Origin: an uncultured Bacilli bacterium
GTDB lineage: Bacteria; Bacillota_I; Bacilli_A; RF39; UBA660
Direction: 5' to 3'
Assembly (NCBI GenBank): GCA_910586865.1
Contig: CAJUIY010000009.1
Span: 1-43,729 of the forward strand
Length of the DNA stretch: 43,729 nt
Shown here: in pieces, positions 9,801 through 14,868 of the stretch
Position numbering within the stretch: position 1 is the stretch's first letter
Layout of the letters: each line of letters opens with the position of its first letter
Program-made: the position numbers and the translations under genes
The notes under the pieces: model-generated
The model's input: only the letters and a program-made list of their open reading frames with translations
Databases searched by the model: none
What the model was told of the DNA's origin: nothing

Positions 9801-12500
9801 TTTATAGTAGGGATGAATATCGTAAAAATTATCGTAACCGATAGTTTAGGTGGTGATACTTCTACTTACACGTTAAATGTCAATAAACAAAATTATTCCA
9901 ATACTTACTTATCTTATATTTATACGAGTCAGGGAACTCTTACACCAAACTTTATCAAAACAACGCTAGATTATACCGTCAATGTTGGTAATGAAGTCGA
10001 TAGTATCGAGGTATTAGCAGAACCTGAAGTTTCTACGAATACCGTAACTGGACCAGGTACTTATTCCTTAGTACCAGGAGATAATAAAATAGATTTAAAA
10101 GTCGAAACGCCAACAGGAGTTTCCAGAGTTTACCATGTAAATATTATTAGAGAAAGAAAGACAAAGAATCATTTATTAAATTTACAGGTAAAAATAGAGG
10201 GAGAATTACAAACGTTAACTCCAGACTTTAATAAAGAGGTACTAGAGTATAGCTTAAACGTTCCAAAAGAAACGAAGACGATTGAAATCCTTGGAAAAGC
10301 AGAAGAAAACGCTACTGTAAAAGGACTTGGTGTGAAAACCGTAAAATCAGGAGCAAACCAATACCAAATTACGGTAACCAGTGAAGATGGAGAGATTAAC
10401 ATTTATCAATTAACAGTCAATAAAGAAAAATCAGATAACAATAATCTACTTAATATTATTCCAAGTATTGGAACGTTATCTCCAAGCTTTAGTTCGAATC
10501 AAGATGAGTATAGCCTTGTCCTAGATGCTAGTGCATCTGTTTTATCCTTTAATGTAGTAAAAGAAGATGCTTCTTCTAAAGTAACAGGAATTGCCGTAGA
10601 GACAGTTCCAGATGGACTATCAAAAAGAGAAATTGTAGTAGAAGCAGAGGATGGAAGTATCCATAAATATACGATTAATGTTTATAAAGAAAAAACAGAT
10701 GAAGCAAGACTTGCAAATTTAGAGATTAATGGTTACACCTTGAATGAGACTTTTGATAAAGATATTTATTCCTATACATTAACCGTACCAAATAATAAAT
10801 ATGTACTTTTATCTAGTGAGGTAGTTGCAACTCCACTGGATAGTAAGGCAACGGTTTCTAAAACATCTTCTCTTACTCTTTCAAGTTTAGCAACAAATAT
10901 CTATACGATTGTAGTAACAGCAAAAGATGGATTTACAAAGAAAACGTATACGATTGCCATTGATAGAGAAAAAGGAAGTGATTCTACACTTTCAAAACTA
11001 GAATTTAGTTTTGGAAACTTTACAGAGACATTTTCTTCAAACAAAACAGAATATACTTTGAAAGTTCCAAAAAATATTACGACGATTCCGTCAAGCGATG
11101 TGGAAGCAATCCCAACCGATAGTGATGCAACTGTTACGATTCCAAGTACGTTTACCTTTGATTCTTCGCATACCGTATATGAAATCGTAGTAGAAAGTGC
11201 AGATAAAAGTAGTACAACAACATATACGATTCATTTAGAAATATTAGAATCTAGTAATGCGTTATTAAGTAATTTATCGGTAGACCATGGAGTGTTATCA
11301 CCTGCTTTTGATAAAGATCATAACCACTATACCTTAGATTTGGATAGTGAAGTAGATACGTTAGAGATTACTGCCACAAAAGAAGATGAGAAAGCAACGA
11401 TTTCAGGAGATGGAATGCAAACGGTAGTAACGGGTATCAATCGTTATGAAATCGTAGTAACGGCAGAAGATGGAACCGTTAATACTTATGTCATTGAAGC
11501 TACAAGAGAAAAATCATCCAATACTAATATTACGAATATTATTCCATCGCATGGAAGCCTTTCTCCAAGTTATAGTAGTGAAATCGATACTTATGAAGTG
11601 GAAGTAGGTAGTGATATTGATACCATTGATTTTGATGTACAACTAGAAAGCAAAAGAGCAACGGTCTCTGGTGACAAAAATAATACTTTGAACTATGGAG
11701 AAAATAATATTACAATTACGGTAGAAGCAGAAGATGGCACTACAAAAGAAGTCCATATTAAAGTAATTCGGGAAAAGAAAATAACCGATATTGAAGTTCC
11801 AGAAGAAATTCTAATGGATGTTGGCGATATTGAAGTTGTGGAAGTGAAAATTACGCCAAGTGATGCAACTTATAAAGAACTGGTATGGCAAAGTAGTGAT
11901 ACGGATATAGTAACCGTAACCGATGGTACTTTAGAAGCAAAAAAATTAGGAGAAGCTATCATCACGGTATCCAGTGCAAGAGATAATACCATAGAAAAAC
12001 AGATTAAGGTTCGAGTAGTAAACTTAAAAATTAGTAGTGATATCTATGATGTAAGAAGGGATGTATTATTCTTAAACGATAATAGCCAAATTCAACATCT
12101 AATTATTGGAGCCGAGCCTCTTGAAGATTTAGATACCTTTCTATCGAAGCTTAAAAATGAAAAAGAACTAATTAAATTCTATACAATCGATAATGTAGAA
12201 ATTACGGATACGAAAGCAACAACCGTAGCAACAGGACAAATAATTAGACTAGAATATAAAAACAAAGTCTATGATAGTGTTTATATCGTAGTAAGAGGTG
12301 AAGTAACCAAAGAAGGTATTGTGGATGCAGATGATTATAATGAGTTAGTGAAACAAGTTTTATCCAAAAAGACTTATGCTCATGATTCGTTAGAATTTAA
12401 AGCGAGTGATGTGATAGAAACGGATAATATTGATGCAGATGATTCTCAAAAAGTTGCGAAGTTTGTTTTAGGAAAAGATACGAATTTAAATAAAAAGTAA
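867..12500 (+). CDS. giant secreted repeat protein, 3877 residues
   Basis: Probable cell-surface or secreted adhesin/scaffold. A basic N-terminus with a hydrophobic core at residues 18-35 and a VEA-like site near 41 looks like a signal peptide. Four glycine-rich domains of the ALK/LTK type (PF12810-like) start near residues 45, 545, 1055 and 1560. Each begins with a [FY]xYxxTGxYQ motif and carries runs of glycine, ATDIR and RIMVA. The first three are each followed by two cadherin-like beta-sandwich domains (PF12733-like); the fourth is followed by about 20 more, roughly 90 residues each (1846-3639). A Big_2-like domain (3640-3725) and a dockerin-like segment (3811-3877, two IVDADD/NIDADD repeats) close the protein. 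There is no LPXTG motif or C-terminal membrane segment. It is a single gene with its own promoter and terminator. The ligand is unknown. Confidence 0.9.
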   Translation: MRKNKGFYLNSISFLYQKVYLFVIIFFVLFVCFNKIDVEAEGENKEFSYTGEYQEYVVPKDGIYKIQLWGAQGGNYDSTLFGGYGGYTSGNVKLKKGEKLYFYVGGQPSSNQWNYTGGWNGGGNTPSGKDKDGRAGGGATDVRTEKTSTPAVWKETKSLASRIMVAGGGGGAAYESSSRWLSNGGNAGGINGFEPNYIGSSSAGHYGTGGTQTAGGYTVAAPTNATAIGVFGAGGNGINTDGGAGGGSGWYGGGGSYTCSGGGGGSSYVSGHNGCIAVTSDGSPINTKKVTQNQSYSWTNYVFFDTKIVDGAGYSWTNIRDTKTDQPTHDGSATQSGNTGDGYAKITYVRELSNDNSLTDITATEGILSPSFSSTTYEYDLVMDKEKTETEISATLSDAFASLTGDGKFSIRYNEEKLVELSVTSESGLVQVYRIHLKRARLNSGEHSSKLAELFLNMEKSNLDLILNPAFSSDTTNYSIEIAPNALSVAVDAVAYDSEATIKIEGNELIINDTGNITITVSEPNSSDTVYTISYTRGEKPKEEYTYNYTGGYQTFIAPTRGKYKIELWGSQGANLGSRLGGKGAYTSGDIVLNKGDTLYIYVGNNTFHSYNHSFNGGAMGTSTGAFGGGSTDIRLEKNDDWDDFYSKASRIMVAAGGGGANLWSYGSDGGAAGGLYAYDYPYFATGSWGYTLNTGGTQTSAGLGFYSSNKGKHGQPGGFGYGGTGHTSSGYGGGGGSGYYGGGGGGDGGPMTSSGMGGSSYISGHPGCDSIDESSSPGARIHTGESVHYSGKYFENTVMIDGLGYRWKTANSDPKYNAAGSNGEHAVLASGQYEGQPTHDGTKKVEGNEGNGFAKITPLFLKSQNNYLNSITSDVGVLSPTFSPTQFEYDLVLEKEQRYVTIDAEVADNTATVTGTGKRKIKYTHPQTVELSVTSESGDIRVYRVNIKRDELKSGEHSSKLADLDFVVDSNAVEPILKPDFHSNTFDYTVEISPDALDLTLDAIPFDSEATVKIEGNRLLIGNEGQITITVTEPNCSDTIYTISYRRGVMPDSEYTYESTGDYQVFTAPTRGKYRFELWGSQGSNLGNFIGGKGAYTKGDILLDTGEKLYIYVGNTITHGNSFNGGAVGTSAGSGGGGATDIRLTPGEWYDFNSLKTRIMVAAGGGGVTTWYSGSNGGAGGGLFSYDVPYYARGSWGLALNTGATQTSGGVGFNSASGRHGGNGVFGIGGIGHTSSGYGGGGGGGYYGGSGGGDGGPMTSSGSGGSSYISGHPGSNSISSDSTQNNIKHLNDNIHYSGKYFENTEMIDGLGYRWVDATSSPKYTPAGSNGANSILSAGEYTGQPTYDGTGIQDGNSNYGRAKITPLFTKSRNNYLLDLKTNYGTFNKDFDTFDNSYILTLDKYEQHFTLEGVLADSNATVKGLGKYKIDLGETKIIDIVVTAPNGEERTYQVTATRGALAPGEHSTKLVSLDLNHGKYDLDPEFISIVTDYTIEIPHNRMSIDDIETETYDPEAKVEIKGNEYLSLDEDNEITITVTHPLVDTTVYKIKIIREPEVGHQTFTYQCTGEYQEFVAPASTYYKIRNWGARGGYGRTNWSLRYRGGYGAYTEGEIYLRKGTKLYVYVGCEGKDSAYTSRFVGGPGGFNGGANGGDDTNQDSAPEPGGGGGGATDIRLTPSKKLTGWDEFDSLKSRIMVAAGGGGGHYSDIGGAGGTIKGTMGYNTKPIPNQISGYAFGYGMPGGSCSDGSGGAGSGYYGGYSGTGCGHSGGGGSSFVSGCEDCVAIDENSTDTNIISSNTNTHYSGYKFDRIQMFSGEEEQPNPTGGYQLGNNGDGYAIIETAKPRSENNYLKELTTDKGTLTPDFDKLKKKYTLKLTPEDDTIHIGAVPEDKVAEVTGIGDLDVPAGKTTFPITVTAENGDIRIYNIEVEREKSANPYPINIKIDGLIPNLCEKNNRYCKQDQEFNPDTPSYTMVVPSKIQKVKLVVEKGHKYQTVKGDGEVTLADDVNTFVVEVTSEDGSKVATYTYTIIKDTSGNANIEKLEVLNPPTEIHFDPDKTEYYFSIPNTYTKLELNVVLEDQKATYQVIGNENFKTGLNVVEIVVTALNKETKTYTLNVYREQSGNTFLSSLEVSNDTEIFDLNPKFNKIISNYTVNVGNEIDEVNIIATPEHSLTTITGAGTKSLKIGTNTFNITSTSEDGSIQVYEVVIIRAKNSDATLKKLEALEGSLSPNFQSNNFEYNLEVSAGVTSLNLDVETTVPTSKYKITGNYGFQINTDNIVNITVTAEDGTTNVYKLHVKRNAATNNYLNYLNTDCYNLTSEFNKELEEYNITVGSNITTIKVSATPEDSSATVSGTGIYNLKTGLNEISIVVTAEDGSTRTYMVKVEKEASNNNYLSSLTTNSTVAYSPTFVKTCFAYTMTVGADVDKLTVLGVSEDQKASVIGNGEYTLKTGSNNIEITVKAENGDTQVYRLTVTKEASNNANLSMIIAKESVLDPAFEKNKTEYELKVIESVTSLTLTITKEDPKSTYEVIGNENFEIGDNAVTIRVTAEDGTTKDYHLTVVRQEAGTTSNRLINLEVNQGTLDPPFDSDTNYYEVELPNNITTITLSGELEDKNATVTGFADYSLNVGQNVLSVAVTSVEGVIRYYQVVVTRKEVDEARLASLQIADTTLNPSFDKDTFEYTLVATEPQLTIQAVPLDSDATVEIIGNKDLKLGSNQVIVRVTAKDKKTTKDYILNVNRSKSINNNLKSLKVDGTTISPVFEKSTTLYTATVGSEVNTLQIEAIPENLLAQVRGDGEVTLTPGVNNIEIEVESEAGTKKIYTIVVTREASSNNYLESLTTSSGTLNPTFAKETNDYVVVVPYEVDDILVDGKAEDTKAKVSGFAKYSLNVGINNIDITVTAEDGSTNTYKLKVRREQLVSSKLQSLSAKSYSFTQIFNKEVFDYNLSVDSEVDSLVLNIVPEDPNATYRVVGNSDFIVGMNIVKIIVTDSLGGDTSTYTLNVNKQNYSNTYLSYIYTSQGTLTPNFIKTTLDYTVNVGNEVDSIEVLAEPEVSTNTVTGPGTYSLVPGDNKIDLKVETPTGVSRVYHVNIIRERKTKNHLLNLQVKIEGELQTLTPDFNKEVLEYSLNVPKETKTIEILGKAEENATVKGLGVKTVKSGANQYQITVTSEDGEINIYQLTVNKEKSDNNNLLNIIPSIGTLSPSFSSNQDEYSLVLDASASVLSFNVVKEDASSKVTGIAVETVPDGLSKREIVVEAEDGSIHKYTINVYKEKTDEARLANLEINGYTLNETFDKDIYSYTLTVPNNKYVLLSSEVVATPLDSKATVSKTSSLTLSSLATNIYTIVVTAKDGFTKKTYTIAIDREKGSDSTLSKLEFSFGNFTETFSSNKTEYTLKVPKNITTIPSSDVEAIPTDSDATVTIPSTFTFDSSHTVYEIVVESADKSSTTTYTIHLEILESSNALLSNLSVDHGVLSPAFDKDHNHYTLDLDSEVDTLEITATKEDEKATISGDGMQTVVTGINRYEIVVTAEDGTVNTYVIEATREKSSNTNITNIIPSHGSLSPSYSSEIDTYEVEVGSDIDTIDFDVQLESKRATVSGDKNNTLNYGENNITITVEAEDGTTKEVHIKVIREKKITDIEVPEEILMDVGDIEVVEVKITPSDATYKELVWQSSDTDIVTVTDGTLEAKKLGEAIITVSSARDNTIEKQIKVRVVNLKISSDIYDVRRDVLFLNDNSQIQHLIIGAEPLEDLDTFLSKLKNEKELIKFYTIDNVEITDTKATTVATGQIIRLEYKNKVYDSVYIVVRGEVTKEGIVDADDYNELVKQVLSKKTYAHDSLEFKASDVIETDNIDADDSQKVAKFVLGKDTNLNKK
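1001..6390 (+). repeat. tandem modules: glycine-rich domain plus cadherin-like pair
   Basis: A module of about 500 codons (glycine-rich domain plus two beta-sandwich domains) is repeated three times, and a fourth glycine-rich domain lacks the pair of that type. Module starts lie near 1004, 2499, 4030 and 5549. Modules 2 and 3 are closest at the DNA level, for example around 3043-3180 and 4563-4690, which suggests a more recent duplication. The fourth glycine-rich domain is richer in cysteine than the others. Confidence 0.85.
6403..11784 (+). repeat. array of about 20 cadherin-like beta-sandwich repeats
   Basis: Each unit of about 270 bp encodes a start of the type NNYLxxL, a [TS]L[TNS]PxF motif, YxLxV, an AxVxG motif and ITVTAEDG. 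Units begin near 6403, 6661, 6966, 7231, 7507, 7774, 8038, 8305, 8572, 8842, 9098, 9362, 9628, 9894, 10159, 10432, 10699, 10978, 11251 and 11515. The second unit carries an insertion with two cysteines. Units are diverged, so the array is old rather than freshly expanded. Confidence 0.85.
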
Positions 12501-12529
12501 AGAATTAAGATATTATTTCTTTACTTTTT
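12492..12529 (+). terminator. terminator after the giant gene
   Basis: A perfect 13-bp inverted repeat (AAAAAGTAAAGAA with its complement) encloses an 11-12 nt loop. Its 3' arm ends in TTTTT, so the structure serves as terminator. It overlaps the stop codon of the giant gene. Confidence 0.8.
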
Positions 12530-12548
12530 CCATGGAAGAATATATTCT
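12520..12548 (+). promoter_or_regulatory. possible promoter for the zinc-knuckle protein
   Basis: TTTACT (12520-12525), a 17-bp spacer and TATTCT (12543-12548). It lies just ahead of the Shine-Dalgarno GAAGGGAG of the next gene. Both hexamers are imperfect, and the -35 sits in the terminator arm. Confidence 0.35.
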
Positions 12549-12571
12549 ATTAGAAGAAGGGAGATGCAAAA

Positions 12572-13009
12572 ATGAATAGTATAAAAACAATTCAATCTAT
12601 AATAGAATTGAGAGAGAAAAAAAAGAAATTAGAAAGAGAATTATCTATAATAAATGAACAGTTTCAAGAAGAAGAAAACTCTTGTAATCATGTTAGTGTT
12701 CATTTAGGAATGAATCCATCTACTCTAAATAATGATTATCGCTGTTTATTTTGTGGAAAAGGAAAAAATGAATATTTTTTTGATTCTAAATATGTTGTAC
12801 ATGCGGAAAATTATTTAACTAATTTTGACATCAGTGATGAAAAACAAGTTGAGGAAAAGTTTGATAATTTACAAACAATGGCACTAGGAATTATGAAAGA
12901 AAATCCTAACATGGATCATTTGGAATTTACGAATCGATTTAATTGTCTCATTGCAAGTAGCATCGAACAAAGAGAAAAAATTCAGAAAACCAACAAAATA
13001 AGCAATTAG
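12572..13009 (+). CDS. unknown protein with coiled coil and zinc-knuckle motif, 145 residues
   Basis: No family is recognised. The start follows AAGGGAG at 12558-12564. Residues 10-37 are a Lys/Glu-rich, probably coiled-coil helix. A likely metal site follows: a CNH near residue 38 and the CLFCGKG knuckle near residue 60, giving C, H, C, C ligands. The C-terminal half is polar and helical, with no signal peptide or membrane segment, so it is probably cytoplasmic. It stands alone between the giant protein gene and the rimP-nusA operon promoter. A zinc ribbon next to a coiled coil would suit nucleic-acid or protein binding, but that is a guess. Confidence 0.7.
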   Translation: MNSIKTIQSIIELREKKKKLERELSIINEQFQEEENSCNHVSVHLGMNPSTLNNDYRCLFCGKGKNEYFFDSKYVVHAENYLTNFDISDEKQVEEKFDNLQTMALGIMKENPNMDHLEFTNRFNCLIASSIEQREKIQKTNKISN

Positions 13010-13098
13010 TAAAAGATAACAAAAGGGGATAAAATAAAATAGTTTCTTTTTTTAGTAACGTAGCCAGGATAACTAGAAGAACAAGAAAAGAAAATTCT

Positions 13099-13126
13099 TT
13101 GAAAAAAGAAAAAAGTATGGTATACT
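13099..13126 (+). promoter_or_regulatory. extended -10 promoter of the rimP-nusA-infB operon
   Basis: TTGAAA (13099-13104), a 16-bp spacer and TATACT (13121-13126), preceded by TGG, giving an extended -10. Transcription would start near 13133, which excludes the ATG at 13117 as the rimP start because it lies in the promoter. Confidence 0.75.
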
Positions 13127-13142
13127 ATAAAAAAGAAAGGAG

Positions 13143-13169
13143 GAGTGGAAGAAAATTTCCACTCTTTTC
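13143..13169 (+). terminator. leader hairpin / attenuator before rimP
   Basis: GAGTGGAA (13143-13150) pairs perfectly with TTCCACTC (13157-13164) around a six-base loop, followed by TTTTCT. It lies between the operon promoter and the rimP Shine-Dalgarno, so it is placed to act as an intrinsic attenuator. NusA is encoded downstream and is known to modulate hairpin pausing and termination, so autogenous control is a reasonable inference. Confidence 0.65.
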
Positions 13170-13191
13170 TCATGATAGGGAGGTGCTATTT

Positions 13192-13452
13192 ATAAAAGAA
13201 GTAGTAAGTAATCTTGTTAATTCTAAAATAAAAGAATTAAACATATATGTTAGTGATGCTTTTAAAACTACGGAAGAAGGAAAAATCATATTTAATATTG
13301 TCTTAGATAGTGAGGAAGTAATTGATTTAAATCGGATTACAGAAGCATCAAGAATCATTAATAAAATAATGGATGAGACAGATGTAATTGCTCATGATTA
13401 TGATGAATTAGATATTTATTCGGAGGAAAAAGGAGATAGTAGTAATGAATAG
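13192..13452 (+). CDS. rimP: RimP-like ribosome maturation factor, short form, apparent AUA start
   Basis: RimP assists 30S subunit maturation. Only the N-terminal RimP domain is present: the pattern of strands plus VIDLNRITEASRIINKIMDE matches the conserved region before the usual LEVSSPG, here LDIYSEE. The C-terminal SH3-like domain is absent, giving about 86 residues against 150 or so in most bacteria. The frame is open upstream, but its ATG lies in the promoter. The clear Shine-Dalgarno GGGAGG (13178-13183) is 8 nt before ATA 13192, so ATA is the best-placed initiator. GTG 13183 sits within the Shine-Dalgarno itself. It overlaps nusA by 8 bp. Its position as first gene of the nusA operon supports the identification. 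Confidence 0.65.
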   Translation: MKEVVSNLVNSKIKELNIYVSDAFKTTEEGKIIFNIVLDSEEVIDLNRITEASRIINKIMDETDVIAHDYDELDIYSEEKGDSSNE

Positions 13453-14575
13453 TAAAGAATTTTTAAGTGCTGTTGATAATATTGTGAAAGAAAAAGGAAT
13501 TGATAGAGAAGAAGTATTTGAGGCAATGGAACTTGCCCTAACATCTGCTTATAAGAAAAATTTTCATAAAACCAATGTAAAGGTTTTAATCAGTCGTGAA
13601 ACAGGAGAAATTAAGGTATACTCCTATTTAACCGTGGTTTCAGATGATAAACCAGATGATTATTCTGATAACTTTGAAGTGGATGAGGAAGGAAATGAAA
13701 TTGAAGAAGATATCTTTAAACCAGATATTGAAATTAGGCTTAGTGATGCGAGAAGAGAAGACAAAACATTAGAAGTAGGGGATACTTTGGATACGGAAGT
13801 TACCCCAAAAGACTTTGGACGTGTTGCAGCATCTACTGCCAAACAAGTAATTGTTCAAAAAATGAGAGAAGCAGAAAGAAATAGCATTATGGACGAGTTT
13901 GGGGATAAGCAAGATGAGATGTTAATTGGTACGGTTGCTTTAGAAGATACGGATAATTATTTTATTGACCTTGGAAGAACTAATGGTATTTTACCAAAAA
14001 AAGATACCATTCCTGGGGAAAAGATAGAAATGGGTAGTCAAATTAAAGTATACGTATCAAAAGTAGATAATAATGGAAAAAGCTTACTTATTCTACTTTC
14101 TAGAAGTCACTATGGTTTTGTAAAACGCCTATTTGAACATGAAATACCAGAGTTATCAGATGGTGCTGTCCTACTTTATAGTGTTGCAAGAGAGGCAGGA
14201 TTTCGAAGTAAAGTAGCCGTTTATTCAGAACGTGCTAATATCGATCCAATTGGAGCTTGTATTGGAGAAAAAGGAAGTCGTATTGCTCACATTATCGAAG
14301 AGTTAGGTGGAGAAAAGATTGATATTGTAAGATATGATAAAGATCCTTCTATCTTTATTGAGAATGCATTATCACCTGCTAAAAATTTAACGGTTGCCAT
14401 AACGGATCCGAAAAAGCAAGAAGCGATGGTAATTGCAGATAAGGAAAATTATTCTCTAGCAATTGGTAAAAAAGGACAAAATGCTAGACTTGCTAGTCGT
14501 CTAACTCATTATAAAATTGATATTAAAACACAAGAAGAGGCAGCAAGTGAGGGTATTAATTTTAGAGAAGAATAA
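13445..14575 (+). CDS. nusA: transcription termination/antitermination factor NusA
   Basis: NusA binds RNA polymerase and nascent RNA and modulates pausing, termination and antitermination. The order is classical: an N-terminal RNAP-binding domain (about 1-130), an S1 domain (about 150-215, GTVALEDTDNYFIDLG), KH1 with GACIGEKGSRI near 280 and KH2 with AIGKKGQNARLASRL near 345. At 376 residues it is the short Gram-positive form without C-terminal acidic repeats. The start has GGAG at 13432-13435. It overlaps the end of rimP and is followed closely by ylxR. Confidence 0.97.
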   Translation: MNSKEFLSAVDNIVKEKGIDREEVFEAMELALTSAYKKNFHKTNVKVLISRETGEIKVYSYLTVVSDDKPDDYSDNFEVDEEGNEIEEDIFKPDIEIRLSDARREDKTLEVGDTLDTEVTPKDFGRVAASTAKQVIVQKMREAERNSIMDEFGDKQDEMLIGTVALEDTDNYFIDLGRTNGILPKKDTIPGEKIEMGSQIKVYVSKVDNNGKSLLILLSRSHYGFVKRLFEHEIPELSDGAVLLYSVAREAGFRSKVAVYSERANIDPIGACIGEKGSRIAHIIEELGGEKIDIVRYDKDPSIFIENALSPAKNLTVAITDPKKQEAMVIADKENYSLAIGKKGQNARLASRLTHYKIDIKTQEEAASEGINFREE

Positions 14576-14592
14576 AAAAGGAGGAATCAAAA

Positions 14593-14868
14593 GTGAAAGT
14601 AAGAAAAATTCCTTTAAGAACTTGTGTCGTTACCAAAGAAGTTTTACCAAAAAAAGAGTTACTTCGTATTGTTAGAACCAAAGAAGATGGTGTGGTTGCT
14701 GATGAGACAGGGAAAATAAATGGTAGAGGTGCTTATATTAAAAAAAGCATGGAAGTGTTAGAAAAAGCGAAAAAAAGTAAAATTTTAGAAAAAAGACTAG
14801 AAACAGAAATGGATGATTGTGTTTATGAACAAATAAAAGAAATAATTGAAAGAGGTGAGGAAAGATGA
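14593..14868 (+). CDS. ylxR: YlxR (DUF448, RnpM-type) RNA-binding protein
   Basis: A small basic protein of the DUF448 family, recognised by RKIPLRTCVVTKE near the N-terminus and by GRGAYI in the middle. The Bacillus homologue (RnpM) binds RNase P RNA and modulates its activity. The start is a GTG at 14593, 8 nt after a strong AAGGAGG (14578-14584). The TGA stop overlaps the infB ATG (14865), typical of translational coupling. The usual neighbour ylxQ (L7Ae-like) is missing between ylxR and infB. Confidence 0.93.
   Translation: MKVRKIPLRTCVVTKEVLPKKELLRIVRTKEDGVVADETGKINGRGAYIKKSMEVLEKAKKSKILEKRLETEMDDCVYEQIKEIIERGEER

Noticed and set aside
6403..11784. CRISPR-like or satellite array
   Set aside because: The periodicity of about 270 bp is that of protein domains. 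Units are diverged, have no constant repeat plus variable spacer, and are one open frame.
13099..13191. rimP starting at the upstream ATG (13117) or TTG (13099)
   Set aside because: Both lie inside the promoter (TTGAAA and the extended -10), so they would not be in the transcript.
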